Shown: positions 53,018 to 62,200, numbered from the stretch's first letter. The stretch: 64,000 bases of DNA from Paraliobacillus zengyii (GCF_003268595.1 NZ_CP029797.1:3431501-3495500); one strand, 5' to 3'. The notes: generated by a model from the letters alone, not told the origin. Numbers and translations are program-made.

Positions 53018-54337
53018 ATGGAGATACTTGATTTATTAATTAGAAACGGCAATGTTGTTTTAGCTGATCGCGTTGAAAATCTTTCCATCGGTGTAAAAGA
53101 TGGAAAGATTGTTCAAATTGAAAAGAAAATTGATAAAGAAGCAATAAAAGTCATTGATGCTAATGACTTATACGTTTTCCCTGGAATGATTGATGTTCAT
53201 GTTCACTTTAACGAACCAGGCCGAACAGATTGGGAAGGTTTTGAGACTGGTTCCAACATGCTTGCCGCGGGAGGAATTACAACTTTTTTTGATATGCCTT
53301 TAAATGGTATACCATCAACAATTACTCTAGAGGCTTTTAAAGAGAAAAATGCAATCGCAAATAAGAAAGCCCGGATTGACTTTAAACTATGGGGGGGCCT
53401 TGTGCCAGGGAATTTAGATCAGCTAGCTGCCCTTTCAGAAGCAGGCGTAGTAGGTTTCAAAGCCTTTTTATCCGCATCTGGAAATGATGAATTTGAAGCA
53501 GCAGACGATTGGACATTATTAGAAGGCATGCGAGAGATTGCTGCCCAGAATAAAGTATTAGCACTTCATGCAGAAAGTAGAACAATTACTGACTTTTTAA
53601 CAAAAGAAATGAAACAAAAAAACGCCACAACAGCCATAGACTATAGTACAACAAGGCCTATCATTGCCGAAGTTGAAGCAGTGGAGCGTGCGCTTGCGTA
53701 CGCAAAAGTGACAAGTTGTGCGCTGCATTTTGTACACATAAGTAGCGCTGCTGCAATCGATAGAATCGAACAAGCACAGCTCAATGGATTAGATGTCACG
53801 GTCGAGACTTGTCCACATTATTTATTATATAACCAAGATGACTTAGTAAACAAAGGTGCAGTCGCCAAATGCGCTCCACCACTTCGAGAGGAAAACGAGC
53901 GACTACGTTTAATAGAAAAACTACGCGAAGGGAAAATTGATATGATTAGTTCCGATCATTCTCCAGCTCCTTTCGATTTAAAAGATCCTTCTCAGTATGA
54001 TTTATTACATGCTTGGGGCGGTATTAGCGGCGGACAGTTTTCACTTATGGCGATGATAGAGCTCGCTCAGCTGTATCGCATACCTTTTGAAGAAGTAGGG
54101 AACTGGTGTGCCTTTAATCCTGCAAAACGCTTTAAACAACACCGTAAAGGAGCAATCGAAGTTGGGTATGACGCAGATATAGCTATTGTTGATTTGAACA
54201 AAGAGACCATTGTAAAGCCCGATAACTTCCTGGCTAAACATAAAGAAACACTTTACATGGATCGTGTTTTCCCATGCAAAGTTATCGAGACATTTAGCCG
54301 CGGCAATTCTGTTTATTCAACTGATTTAACAGAATAA
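53018..54337 (+). CDS. pucH: Allantoinase
   Basis: A 439-residue amidohydrolase-superfamily enzyme that opens allantoin to allantoate. Metal ligands His61 and His63 (DVHVHF), the carboxylated Lys148 (VGFKAFLS), further His residues in LHAES and HFVHIS, and Asp in SSDHSPAP are all present. Dihydropyrimidinase is excluded by the sequence pattern NEPGRTDWEG and by context. Ribosome site GGAGG. It ends the rightward three-gene unit; a repeat element lies directly downstream. Confidence 0.94.
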   Translation: MEILDLLIRNGNVVLADRVENLSIGVKDGKIVQIEKKIDKEAIKVIDANDLYVFPGMIDVHVHFNEPGRTDWEGFETGSNMLAAGGITTFFDMPLNGIPSTITLEAFKEKNAIANKKARIDFKLWGGLVPGNLDQLAALSEAGVVGFKAFLSASGNDEFEAADDWTLLEGMREIAAQNKVLALHAESRTITDFLTKEMKQKNATTAIDYSTTRPIIAEVEAVERALAYAKVTSCALHFVHISSAAAIDRIEQAQLNGLDVTVETCPHYLLYNQDDLVNKGAVAKCAPPLREENERLRLIEKLREGKIDMISSDHSPAPFDLKDPSQYDLLHAWGGISGGQFSLMAMIELAQLYRIPFEEVGNWCAFNPAKRFKQHRKGAIEVGYDADIAIVDLNKETIVKPDNFLAKHKETLYMDRVFPCKVIETFSRGNSVYSTDLTE

Positions 54338-54383
54338 GTTTGATAGATTCCTTGTAATTTTTTTGATTTGAAAACATCCTATA

Positions 54384-54492
54384 TGATAGAAATTGCGACG
54401 CAGTGAAAATTTCTTACTCGCTTATCAAATGAAATTGACGACACTCCCTTTCCGCAGGAGTGTCGTCAATTTCATTTGATACACTAGTTTAA
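54384..54492 (+). repeat. Structured intergenic repeat, minimal copy (copy 9)
   Basis: The shortest member of the family: a 5' box GATAGAAATTGCGACGCAG, then a perfect 25-bp inverted repeat (54423-54447 with 54457-54481) around the 9-nt remnant CTTTCCGCA of the core. The whole interior with the inner stem is missing. It ends in CTAGTTT like other copies. It lies between convergent genes. The rest of the gap (54493-54643) shows nothing I can name. Confidence 0.8.
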
Positions 54493-54643
54493 ATTAAAAA
54501 TACTACACTATGATGTGTATTGAAGTTAATTCAATTTTATTAACAGAAGCTAATCAATTAATTAATCTAGTCGAGGAAGCAAATGGTTTCGATGAAACAA
54601 AGTTTTTAATAAAAATAGCCTTTTGGTAATATAGCTAACACCA

Positions 54644-55528
54644 CTAGACTAAAGCAGCTTTTTTATCTACATTGCATACAGTGTTTTCCAGTAAATCAAA
54701 ACCTGTCACTTTACAGCCAGGTACATCCCCTTTGCGAATCGTTACTGATCCAGGTGTTCCTGTCATGATAACGTCTCCTGGGTTAAGTGTCATAATTTTC
54801 GAGAAGAAAGATACAATAAACCATGGAGAATACATCATATTAGCAATTGTATTTTTATGAACAACATGATCATTCAATAACGTTTGCACTTCGATCTTAT
54901 CAATATCAGCAAATTCATCTCCTGTGATCAACTCACTTCCCAAACTGAAAAAAGTATCAAAGCTTTTTGCGCGTTGCAAGTAAAGCGGATCCTCGGCACG
55001 GATATCTTGGGCCGTCATGTCTAATGTAGAAGTGAAACCAGCTACATAAGAGGAAGCATCTATATAACTAACATCCTTACATGTTTCACCAATAACAATT
55101 GCTAGTTCAGCTTCTGCAGTAACATGGTTAGATACAGACGGTAATTCAATCCCTTCATTTGGACCGATGAGACTACTCGTAGGCTTCATGAAAAATACAG
55201 GATTTAATTTAGGCGCACCACCCGACAATTCCATTGCTTTTGCAACATAATTCATACCAATACCTAAAATTTTACCTGGCGAACGATATAATGTTGCTCG
55301 TTTAGCTCCACTTACACTTTTAAAGACATGCTCATGAATCTGTTCTTTGCCATATGATTGATACCATTGTTTTATATCTTTGAACTGATCAGCTTTTAAA
55401 ATAGCATCCACTGTATGTTCCCAATTCTCATTAATAGCTTCACTAATTGTTTTAATTAAATAATAGTTTTCATCTTCGGCAATTGCCGCTTCTTCTTTTC
55501 CGTTATACTCCAAGGTAACTAGCTTCAT
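54644..55528 (-). CDS. FAH-family protein of the purine operon (possible ureidoglycolate lyase)
   Basis: A 294-residue FAH-domain enzyme: LGIGMNYVAKA, HVTAEAELAIVIGET with metal-binding Glu, and VIMTGTPGSV. In some bacteria FAH-family proteins serve as ureidoglycolate lyase; being last in the xanthine dehydrogenase operon makes that or another ureide/dicarbonyl step plausible. GGAGGTG precedes two adjacent ATGs; the second has better spacing. The amidase gene is 24 bp upstream. Assignment beyond the family is inference. Confidence 0.72.
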   Translation of the reverse strand: MKLVTLEYNGKEEAAIAEDENYYLIKTISEAINENWEHTVDAILKADQFKDIKQWYQSYGKEQIHEHVFKSVSGAKRATLYRSPGKILGIGMNYVAKAMELSGGAPKLNPVFFMKPTSSLIGPNEGIELPSVSNHVTAEAELAIVIGETCKDVSYIDASSYVAGFTSTLDMTAQDIRAEDPLYLQRAKSFDTFFSLGSELITGDEFADIDKIEVQTLLNDHVVHKNTIANMMYSPWFIVSFFSKIMTLNPGDVIMTGTPGSVTIRKGDVPGCKVTGFDLLENTVCNVDKKAALV

Positions 55529-55552
55529 CATTACACCTCCAAATTTTCTGCT

Positions 55553-56737
55553 TTACTTGCTTGCGTAAAAATAGTTTGCAACAAATTCTAATAACCGTCG
55601 ATCTTGTCCGCGATTAGCAATTAGTGATAACCCGATCGGATTACCTTCTATTTGAGCAACCGGAATCGTAACTTGAGGCAGTCCAGACAAACCTGCAATA
55701 CAAGTCAACTGCATTGCCCTTCCTCGATAATCATTTAATGCTTCACTCGGCATATCTTTCAAAGGGGCTGGACCCGGTGCGGTTGGAATAGCTAGTATTC
55801 CATCTTTTCCCAACAAGACATTCATTTGCTTTTGAATCTGCAATTGACGTTCTAGCGCTCTATCAAAAGTGCTCTGCGAGATTTTACTTGCCATAGCAAA
55901 ACGCTCTTTAATTCCTGGCCCAAAATACGGATCTTCTTTTTCAATCCAAGGACCGTGCTCTGTCCAAATTTCTTTTCCTTGTAGTGTTTTAAAAATATCT
56001 GCCCATATCTCCAATCCCTCTACAGAAATTTCTTCTTCAACTAGCTTAGACACCGACTGATCTAGAATTTCTAAACCTTCTGATAATGATTCCTTAATAG
56101 TATCATCTACCAAATTCCATGGTTCACCACCAAAAATCAGTTTTTTAAATGGTGACGTATTATCCTCGTCATTAGTAAAAGGCAAGATCGCTTTACCAAT
56201 CGTCTGTAACAGAATTGGATCACGTGTCATCCAACCAACCGTATCAAAGCTTTTTGCTAGTGGTATCACACCTTTTAAGGAAACTGATCCATGTGTCGGT
56301 CGAAATCCAAATATTCCACAATAGGATGATGGGATCCGAACAGAACCACCTGTATCTGTTCCTAATGCAAAATCGACTAGATTGGCAGCCACCGCAACCG
56401 CTGAACCACTAGAAGATCCCCCAGGTATGCGATTAGGAGCTTTAGGATTAACAGGTGTACCATAATGATGATTTTCGCCATTCAGACTATACATAATCTC
56501 ATCTGTATGTGTTGTACCTTTTAACGTCGCGCCTTCTAAAAGTAATCTTTCTATGACTTCAGCATGTTCCTCAGCAGGCTTATGCGTCCGATACCAATCA
56601 GGATTCCCAGCTGTATTTAAATATTTTTTAATTGCAAAAACGTCTTTTACGGAAAAAGTTAAATCATCTAAATTACCATTCCCGCTCGGTTTTAACTCAA
56701 GGTTACTTTTTACGTATGCTTGATGTAAATCTTTCAT
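55553..56737 (-). CDS. Amidase-signature amidase of the purine operon
   Basis: A 394-residue amidase with the triad Lys (SVKDVF), the loop GGSSSGSAVAVAAN and nucleophile Ser in TGGSVRIPSS. It is shorter than the amidase at 38.5 kb and closer to AtzE/allophanate-hydrolase-like enzymes. It lies between the Fe-S subunit of xanthine dehydrogenase and the FAH gene, so it may hydrolyse an amide or ureide from purine breakdown (oxalurate, oxamate or allophanate), which is speculative. The frame opens 32 codons earlier inside the upstream gene; the ATG after GGAAGGTGAG is chosen. Confidence 0.75.
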   Translation of the reverse strand: MKDLHQAYVKSNLELKPSGNGNLDDLTFSVKDVFAIKKYLNTAGNPDWYRTHKPAEEHAEVIERLLLEGATLKGTTHTDEIMYSLNGENHHYGTPVNPKAPNRIPGGSSSGSAVAVAANLVDFALGTDTGGSVRIPSSYCGIFGFRPTHGSVSLKGVIPLAKSFDTVGWMTRDPILLQTIGKAILPFTNDEDNTSPFKKLIFGGEPWNLVDDTIKESLSEGLEILDQSVSKLVEEEISVEGLEIWADIFKTLQGKEIWTEHGPWIEKEDPYFGPGIKERFAMASKISQSTFDRALERQLQIQKQMNVLLGKDGILAIPTAPGPAPLKDMPSEALNDYRGRAMQLTCIAGLSGLPQVTIPVAQIEGNPIGLSLIANRGQDRRLLEFVANYFYASK

Positions 56738-56769
56738 CGGTATCAACTCACCTTCCACCTTGTAGTTAC

Positions 56770-57270
56770 TTACGTTTGAGCAACCACTCTTTGTACTGCA
56801 CGAATAATCCCGCCATAACCTGTACAACGACATAAGTTACCGGATAACGCTGTTTTAATTTGTGTTTCGGTTGGATTAGGTGTCTCCTGGAGCAATGCCT
56901 TTACAGCCATTACCATACCAGGTGTGCAATAACCACATTGGTAACCACCCTCTTCTAAAAATGCCTGTTGAACTGGATCGATATCCTCTTGGGTACTTAA
57001 GCCTTCAACTGTCGTAATAATAGCTTCATCGACTTGATAAGCCATCACTAAACACGAATTGACTAAGGCGCCATTTATCATAACCGAACAAGCACCACAA
57101 CGTCCTATCCCACAAGAAATTTTCGTTCCAGTTAAATTCCATTCATCACGAAGTATATCAACTAACCGAATGGTTGGATCCACGTCAACCTGCTTATGTT
57201 CACCATTTACTGTCACAGAAATAGAAACAGCACGATTCTCTTTTTCTCTTATACGTTCACTTGTTCCCAT
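56770..57270 (-). CDS. pucE: Xanthine dehydrogenase, 2Fe-2S subunit
   Basis: A 166-residue iron-sulfur subunit. The plant-ferredoxin-type cluster uses C53, C58, C61 and C73 (CGIGRCGAC). The second cluster uses C112, C115, C147 and C149 (CGYC, CRC). It passes electrons from the molybdenum centre to FAD during oxidation of hypoxanthine and xanthine to urate. Overlaps pucD by 22 bp with its own AAAGGAG ribosome site. All cysteines are intact. Confidence 0.93.
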   Translation of the reverse strand: MGTSERIREKENRAVSISVTVNGEHKQVDVDPTIRLVDILRDEWNLTGTKISCGIGRCGACSVMINGALVNSCLVMAYQVDEAIITTVEGLSTQEDIDPVQQAFLEEGGYQCGYCTPGMVMAVKALLQETPNPTETQIKTALSGNLCRCTGYGGIIRAVQRVVAQT

Positions 57271-59528
57271 TCGGTTTCACTCCTTTTATGTGCTGCAAAT
57301 AAAATTTCTTCAGAAGAGACTGGTAAGCGATTAACCCTGTAGCCTATTGCATTATGAATTGCCTGTGCAATGGCTGGCGCAACTGCCACCGTACCTATTT
57401 CTCCAACTCCACGAGGACCGTAAGCATCCCCTTTTTCTAAATTTTCAATAGCTGTCGTTTCCATAGAAAAAGGAACATCTTCAATACTCGGAATTAAGTA
57501 GCTATCTAAGTTTTTCGTTACATAATGCCCTTTATCTATAATCGCATCTTCCATTAATGAATAACCTAATGCCATTACTCCTCCACCCTCAATTTGTCCG
57601 ACATATCCCATTTGACTAACAACAGGACCTGCCGCAATTGATTGGTCTAGATCAATCATTTTGACCTTTCCGGTTAAAAGATCAATTTCAACTTGAGCAA
57701 AAGTTGCTCCAAACGTATATAGGTAATGTCCACCATCTACTGGATCAGGCGTTGTGGGAAAGTCAAAATTAGTCGTAACAACAAACTCTTCTGTTGGCGC
57801 TTGTAAAACAGCTTCTTGATACGTCATGATGCAATTTCCACTCGTATCAAAAACACCTCCATGACCTAAGCACAATTGCTCAACAGGAACATTCTTTATT
57901 TCACTAACTAAACGCAGGATCTTTTCTTGAAAAGCTGGTTTCATTTTGCGGATAGCCGTCCATACCATACTCGTTCCACGTGATGCTGTAGTTGACCCTG
58001 AAGAGGGAACTAAGTTTGTATCCCCAATTACGATCTTTAAATCATCAACTTTACAACCTAGTTCTTCTGTTACAACTGTTTCAATAACACTCAAAATCCC
58101 TTGTCCAGCCTCTTCAAAACCAAATGCTATTTCAATTTTACCTTCTTTATTTAATCGTATTCTCCCACCAGCTGGATCTAATCGACCATAACCTAAGCCG
58201 CCTCCATGCATCACGATGGCAGTTCCCATTCCTCTTACTTTCCACTTATTTTCCGGGAAATTAGCTACAGCCCTTTTTTTCTCCAAATGTTTTTTTATCG
58301 ATTGCAGGGTATCTGCCATACCGTTAGTTGCCACTATACGATGACCCATCGGTCCGAGGTCTGTCTTATTTCTAATATTAAGTTGTCGAATCTCTAATGG
58401 CTCAAGGCCGACTTTGTCTGCTAATCGGTCAAGTTGGCCCTCCAACGCAAAGGTAATTTGATTACCACCAAACCCTCTAAATTCACCAGCCACTCCGTTA
58501 TTTGTGAAAACTGATAATCCGTTTGTTTCTATGTGATCTATCATATACGGTCCTGCTGCATGTTCAACAGCAAAGTCTAAAATAGCGGGGCCTAGAGTTG
58601 AATAAGCACCAGTATCCGCTAAAATATCTACTTGATGGGCTACTAGTTTTCCAGTTTTGTCGACACCCGTCTTCATCTTTATTCGCATTGGGTGTCTTTT
58701 TATTCCAGAAATAACAGATTCTTGTCTTGTTTGATGTATCTTCACAGGACAACCAGTAGCGATCGCTAATAATGCACCATACGGTTGTACATTCAATTCA
58801 TCTTTTCCACCAAAGGAACCGCCCATCGGACTGGATACAACTCGTATATCCTCCTCTTTCATTGCTAAAATACGTGCTAATTGAAAACGGTCTTTATAAC
58901 CATGTTGCGTCCCCATATAAATGCTAAGTTTTCCATCATCTTCTGGGACTACAACGCCACCCTCCGTTTCCATATAGGCATGCATTTGGCGCGGTACATT
59001 ATAAGTCTCTTCAACAATAAATTCACATGTTTCGAATCCTTCTGTTACATCACCTTTTTTATATCCCGCACGATGCAGTAGATTGCCATCCGGATGCAGT
59101 TTTGGTGATTCTTTAGACAATGCTTTTTCGGGATCATCAAGTATGGGAAGTTCTTCATACGTTACTTCAATCAACGTCAAAGCATATTCTGCAATTTCAA
59201 GAGATGTAGCAGCTACAGTTGCAATCGCATCTCCAACATAACGAACGAACTCTGAACATAGAACCGGTTGATCAGGCGTCACAATACCATATCCATTTAA
59301 TCCTTGAATATCTTTATGCGTCACAACCGCTTTTACCCCAGAAAGTTGTTCCGCACGTTTTGTATCAATAGCTAGTATTCTTGCATGTGGATATTTGCTA
59401 CGTAGTATTTTTCCATATAACATACCTGGGAACGACAAATCTGTTAAGTATTGCAATTTTCCAGTGACTTTCCCTTTTCCATCTGGTCGAATTCTTTTTT
59501 TACTTTTATAAGATTCCTTCTCAATCAT
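57249..59528 (-). CDS. pucD: Xanthine dehydrogenase, molybdopterin subunit
   Basis: A 759-residue catalytic subunit of the molybdenum hydroxylase family. Seen: GKLQYLTDLSFPGMLYGKIL at the start, SPMGGSFGGKDE (cofactor loop), AGEFRGFGGNQ, GSTTASRGTSM and the catalytic Glu in GPRGVGEIG. It hydroxylates purines and works with PucC (FAD) and PucE (Fe-S). Aldehyde- or nicotinate-type relatives share motifs; the purine cluster decides. Overlaps pucC by 4 bp. Ribosome site AGGGAGG. Confidence 0.92.
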   Translation of the reverse strand: MIEKESYKSKKRIRPDGKGKVTGKLQYLTDLSFPGMLYGKILRSKYPHARILAIDTKRAEQLSGVKAVVTHKDIQGLNGYGIVTPDQPVLCSEFVRYVGDAIATVAATSLEIAEYALTLIEVTYEELPILDDPEKALSKESPKLHPDGNLLHRAGYKKGDVTEGFETCEFIVEETYNVPRQMHAYMETEGGVVVPEDDGKLSIYMGTQHGYKDRFQLARILAMKEEDIRVVSSPMGGSFGGKDELNVQPYGALLAIATGCPVKIHQTRQESVISGIKRHPMRIKMKTGVDKTGKLVAHQVDILADTGAYSTLGPAILDFAVEHAAGPYMIDHIETNGLSVFTNNGVAGEFRGFGGNQITFALEGQLDRLADKVGLEPLEIRQLNIRNKTDLGPMGHRIVATNGMADTLQSIKKHLEKKRAVANFPENKWKVRGMGTAIVMHGGGLGYGRLDPAGGRIRLNKEGKIEIAFGFEEAGQGILSVIETVVTEELGCKVDDLKIVIGDTNLVPSSGSTTASRGTSMVWTAIRKMKPAFQEKILRLVSEIKNVPVEQLCLGHGGVFDTSGNCIMTYQEAVLQAPTEEFVVTTNFDFPTTPDPVDGGHYLYTFGATFAQVEIDLLTGKVKMIDLDQSIAAGPVVSQMGYVGQIEGGGVMALGYSLMEDAIIDKGHYVTKNLDSYLIPSIEDVPFSMETTAIENLEKGDAYGPRGVGEIGTVAVAPAIAQAIHNAIGYRVNRLPVSSEEILFAAHKRSETEWEQVNV

Positions 59529-60451
59529 TCGTTATCCTCCCTTTGCAGATCGATTAACTTCTCCAGTTCCGAAACAATCAAATTTGCAACAACGATCTTT
59601 CGATATTCTGGTGAAACAAACGGGTCTGAGACAGGTTTAAATACATCTTGTATCTTTTGATGAACAGTGCCTAGCAACTGGGTATCTAGCATATTCTGCG
59701 TGACTATTGCTTCGACAGCGGTTAATCTTATTGGTTTTGTGGCACCACCACCGGCTGCTATATATATATATTCCACTCTACCCTCTAAACTTAATCCGAT
59801 AGATAAGGCAACCGTTACTAGAGAAGGAATAAACGATTCTCTTCTTCCTACTTTTTGGTAAAATGTATACGATTGAGCTGACACTTGTGACTGTGGCAAT
59901 AAAATGGCCATTAGCAAAGCAGTATCTTGCTCACTTTGTAAATCTAAATAAACAGAAAGATCGTCTACATAAACTTCTCCATCATCAAACCACCGCACTT
60001 GTGCACCTAAAGCTAAAAGGGCTGGTATTGTATCACCGACTCGATAAGCGACATTCCCTCCAATCGTTGCTCTATTTCTTACTGCAGGTGAAGCCACTTC
60101 TCCAGCAGACTCTACTAAAATTTCAAAGTAATCTAGTGTATCATTATTCATTTGCAATTGTTTTAGAGTTGTAAGCGCACCAATTTCTAATTTCACTGCG
60201 TTATTCTCAGTAATCCACTTACATCCTTGTAAACTTCCAAAGTGATCCAAACGAATTAGATTAGACTTTAATGGTGTCCCTTGCTCCCGTTGTAATTGAA
60301 TTAACGTACCAGCAGCAATATATTGTGCTTTTTCTTGATAAGTTTGTTTGATTTCCCATGCCTCTTTTATCGTATCTGGTTGCCAAATTCGACTACTTGG
60401 GCCAAGTCCATCTGATTGCTTCCCATTTATATTTGCGTTCGCATTAACCAT
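59525..60451 (-). CDS. pucC: Xanthine dehydrogenase, FAD-binding subunit
   Basis: A 308-residue CoxM/CutM-type flavoprotein. The FAD loop AAGTLIQLQREQG (about 41-53), the second loop TIGGNVA with the preceding VRNRA, and a C-terminal CO-dehydrogenase-like domain (PIRLTAVEA). It transfers electrons from the Fe-S subunit to NAD+ or another acceptor. Overlaps pucB by 25 bp at its start and pucD by 4 bp at its end, so translation is tightly coupled. AAGGTGATT precedes the ATG. Confidence 0.92.
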   Translation of the reverse strand: MVNANANINGKQSDGLGPSSRIWQPDTIKEAWEIKQTYQEKAQYIAAGTLIQLQREQGTPLKSNLIRLDHFGSLQGCKWITENNAVKLEIGALTTLKQLQMNNDTLDYFEILVESAGEVASPAVRNRATIGGNVAYRVGDTIPALLALGAQVRWFDDGEVYVDDLSVYLDLQSEQDTALLMAILLPQSQVSAQSYTFYQKVGRRESFIPSLVTVALSIGLSLEGRVEYIYIAAGGGATKPIRLTAVEAIVTQNMLDTQLLGTVHQKIQDVFKPVSDPFVSPEYRKIVVANLIVSELEKLIDLQREDNE

Positions 60452-61047
60452 GCATAATCACCTTCTGTATCTATATCATGAAAACAATATCTATCTTGAA
60501 AATTAATCACTTTCATTTGTGGATTTTCCTTACCGCGAAGAATCGCCCTCGCACCTTGATCACCTTTTAGATCCATTAATAACTCGTATTGTGAAGCATC
60601 AAAAAGAATCGGAGGTTGCGGTCGTTCTTGATAAGAAGCAGCGACAATCGGCATATTCTTCTCCTCATAACTTCGAATTAATTGATTGAGTATATCTACC
60701 GATACGAGTGGCTGATCTCCCAATAAAATCATCGCCGCACGAGCACCATATTTCCGACAAGTTTGTATTCCAGCTCGGACCGTGAACGCCTGCCCTTTTG
60801 AAGCTTGATCTGTTGTAATTCGCGACCACCTTGTTTGTTCATAACCTCTGAAGAAACGATCATCGATCCATTCGAGGGAATCGCCAGGTTTTGTCATAAC
60901 CAACACGTGATCTAGATTTGAATGAATCGCTGTATCTAAGGCATGACTACCAATCGTATCTTCCTGAAACAGAAGGTTTAATTTATTTTGTCCCATTCTT
61001 CTACTTTTTCCAGCAGCTAGTAAAACGCCAAATATTTCACCCGTCAT
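60427..61047 (-). CDS. pucB: Molybdenum cofactor cytidylyltransferase-like protein
   Basis: A 206-residue nucleotidyltransferase of the MocA/MobA-like family. N-terminal LLAAGKSRRMGQNKL (9-23) binds the nucleotide, ILLGDQPLVS carries the metal Asp, and GDQGARAIL is near the C-terminus. It probably attaches CMP to molybdopterin for xanthine dehydrogenase. Overlaps pucA by 4 bp. In B. subtilis PucB has the same place in the operon. Confidence 0.9.
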   Translation of the reverse strand: MTGEIFGVLLAAGKSRRMGQNKLNLLFQEDTIGSHALDTAIHSNLDHVLVMTKPGDSLEWIDDRFFRGYEQTRWSRITTDQASKGQAFTVRAGIQTCRKYGARAAMILLGDQPLVSVDILNQLIRSYEEKNMPIVAASYQERPQPPILFDASQYELLMDLKGDQGARAILRGKENPQMKVINFQDRYCFHDIDTEGDYAWLMRTQI

Positions 61048-62075
61048 GAAGCTCTCACCTTCTTATCCAACGGCTTCTTTACTAACTTTACTAATTCAGC
61101 AACCACACTAATCGCAATTTCCTCTGGGCCTTCAGCTTCAATTGATAACCCAATCGGACTTGTAATGGTTGAAGGGATTTCTTTTCCTGCAAATAGCCTT
61201 TTTGTACGTTTAACTGAACCTAATATCCCGAAATAACGAAGCCTTTTTTCAAAAAGTTGTTGAATGATTTCTTTATCTTTTCTAAAGCTATGCGACATCA
61301 AAATAACAAAGTCATTTTCATTAATATCAATTGCTTCCATTACCTCTTCCGGAAACCCCAATATTATTCGTTCCGCAGTTGGGAAGACTTGTTTTTTACA
61401 GCGAGCTGGACGCCAATCAGCAACAGTGACAGCAAAACCAGTTTTACTAGCAAATTCAACCAAGGGTTCAGCATCTCTACCAGCACCATAAATAATTAAA
61501 CGCGGTTTTGGTTGGAAATGATGAACATAATAACCAGATTTTTTTATCCCATTCCCTTTTTGATTAGACTGCTTTATATACTGAGCAAATTCATTTTTTA
61601 ATTCTTCAGAAGAATCTCCGAACACATGACCAGTTTCCCCTTGAAAAATTACAGCATCATGAAAATTTGCATCACTAGGAATAGATTTAAACATAGTGAC
61701 AGCGGAACCTTCTTGCAACACGCTGTTTAATTCCAAAAAATGATATCTCATGTTTGGAGTTACTGGTTCAATTAGAATGGTAATAACACCGTTACATCCA
61801 GACCCCTCACCCCAACTCCATTCATCAGCATTGCGCATATCATACGTGATAACTTCAGTTTTGACTTGATAGTTTTGCAACTCTATTCTAGCTGCTAAGT
61901 CTTCTTCCAAACATCCAGCGCTAAGCATACCTACCTGACTTCCATCTTCAGTAAAGAGCATCATTGCACCTTCCTTCTTATATGCCGAGCCTTTAACATC
62001 AATGATCGTAGCTAACACTGAGACTTGTTCTTGCTTTAAAGTGATCACATCTAAAACATCATGTATATCACGCAT
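61044..62075 (-). CDS. pucA: Xanthine dehydrogenase accessory protein (XdhC/CoxI family)
   Basis: A 343-residue maturation factor. The N-terminal CoxI domain has KGSAYKKEGAMMLF and GMLSAGCLEEDLA (with the conserved Cys). The C-terminal Rossmann domain has RLIIYGAGRDAEPLVEFA and LGFPEEVMEAI. It is thought to insert the sulfurated molybdenum cofactor into the XDH large subunit. First gene of the leftward pucABCDE-amidase-FAH operon. Ribosome site AAGGAGAG. A nitrogen-control region lies upstream. Confidence 0.9.
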   Translation of the reverse strand: MRDIHDVLDVITLKQEQVSVLATIIDVKGSAYKKEGAMMLFTEDGSQVGMLSAGCLEEDLAARIELQNYQVKTEVITYDMRNADEWSWGEGSGCNGVITILIEPVTPNMRYHFLELNSVLQEGSAVTMFKSIPSDANFHDAVIFQGETGHVFGDSSEELKNEFAQYIKQSNQKGNGIKKSGYYVHHFQPKPRLIIYGAGRDAEPLVEFASKTGFAVTVADWRPARCKKQVFPTAERIILGFPEEVMEAIDINENDFVILMSHSFRKDKEIIQQLFEKRLRYFGILGSVKRTKRLFAGKEIPSTITSPIGLSIEAEGPEEIAISVVAELVKLVKKPLDKKVRAS

Positions 62076-62148
62076 AGTAGCACTCTCCTTCCTGCAGTAG
62101 TTGTTTTTATTATATTATTCAGAAAATTAAAGATGATAAAAGGCTATG

Positions 62149-62174
62149 AAAAAACGCCATTATATAAAGGCGTT
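62149..62174 (-). promoter_or_regulatory. Inverted repeat enclosing a -10 upstream of pucA
   Basis: On the minus strand AACGCC and GGCGTT flank the TATAAT at 62159-62164, followed by TTTTTT. It may be an operator around the -10 of the puc promoter or an intrinsic terminator (attenuator) in a leader; sequence alone does not decide. Confidence 0.45.
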
Positions 62175-62200
62175 CCTTTTATAGCTAATGGATTTCGTTA

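Noticed and set aside
56738..56833. Upstream extension of the purine-operon amidase
   Set aside because: It overlaps the conserved C-terminus of the Fe-S subunit; the internal ATG has a proper ribosome site.
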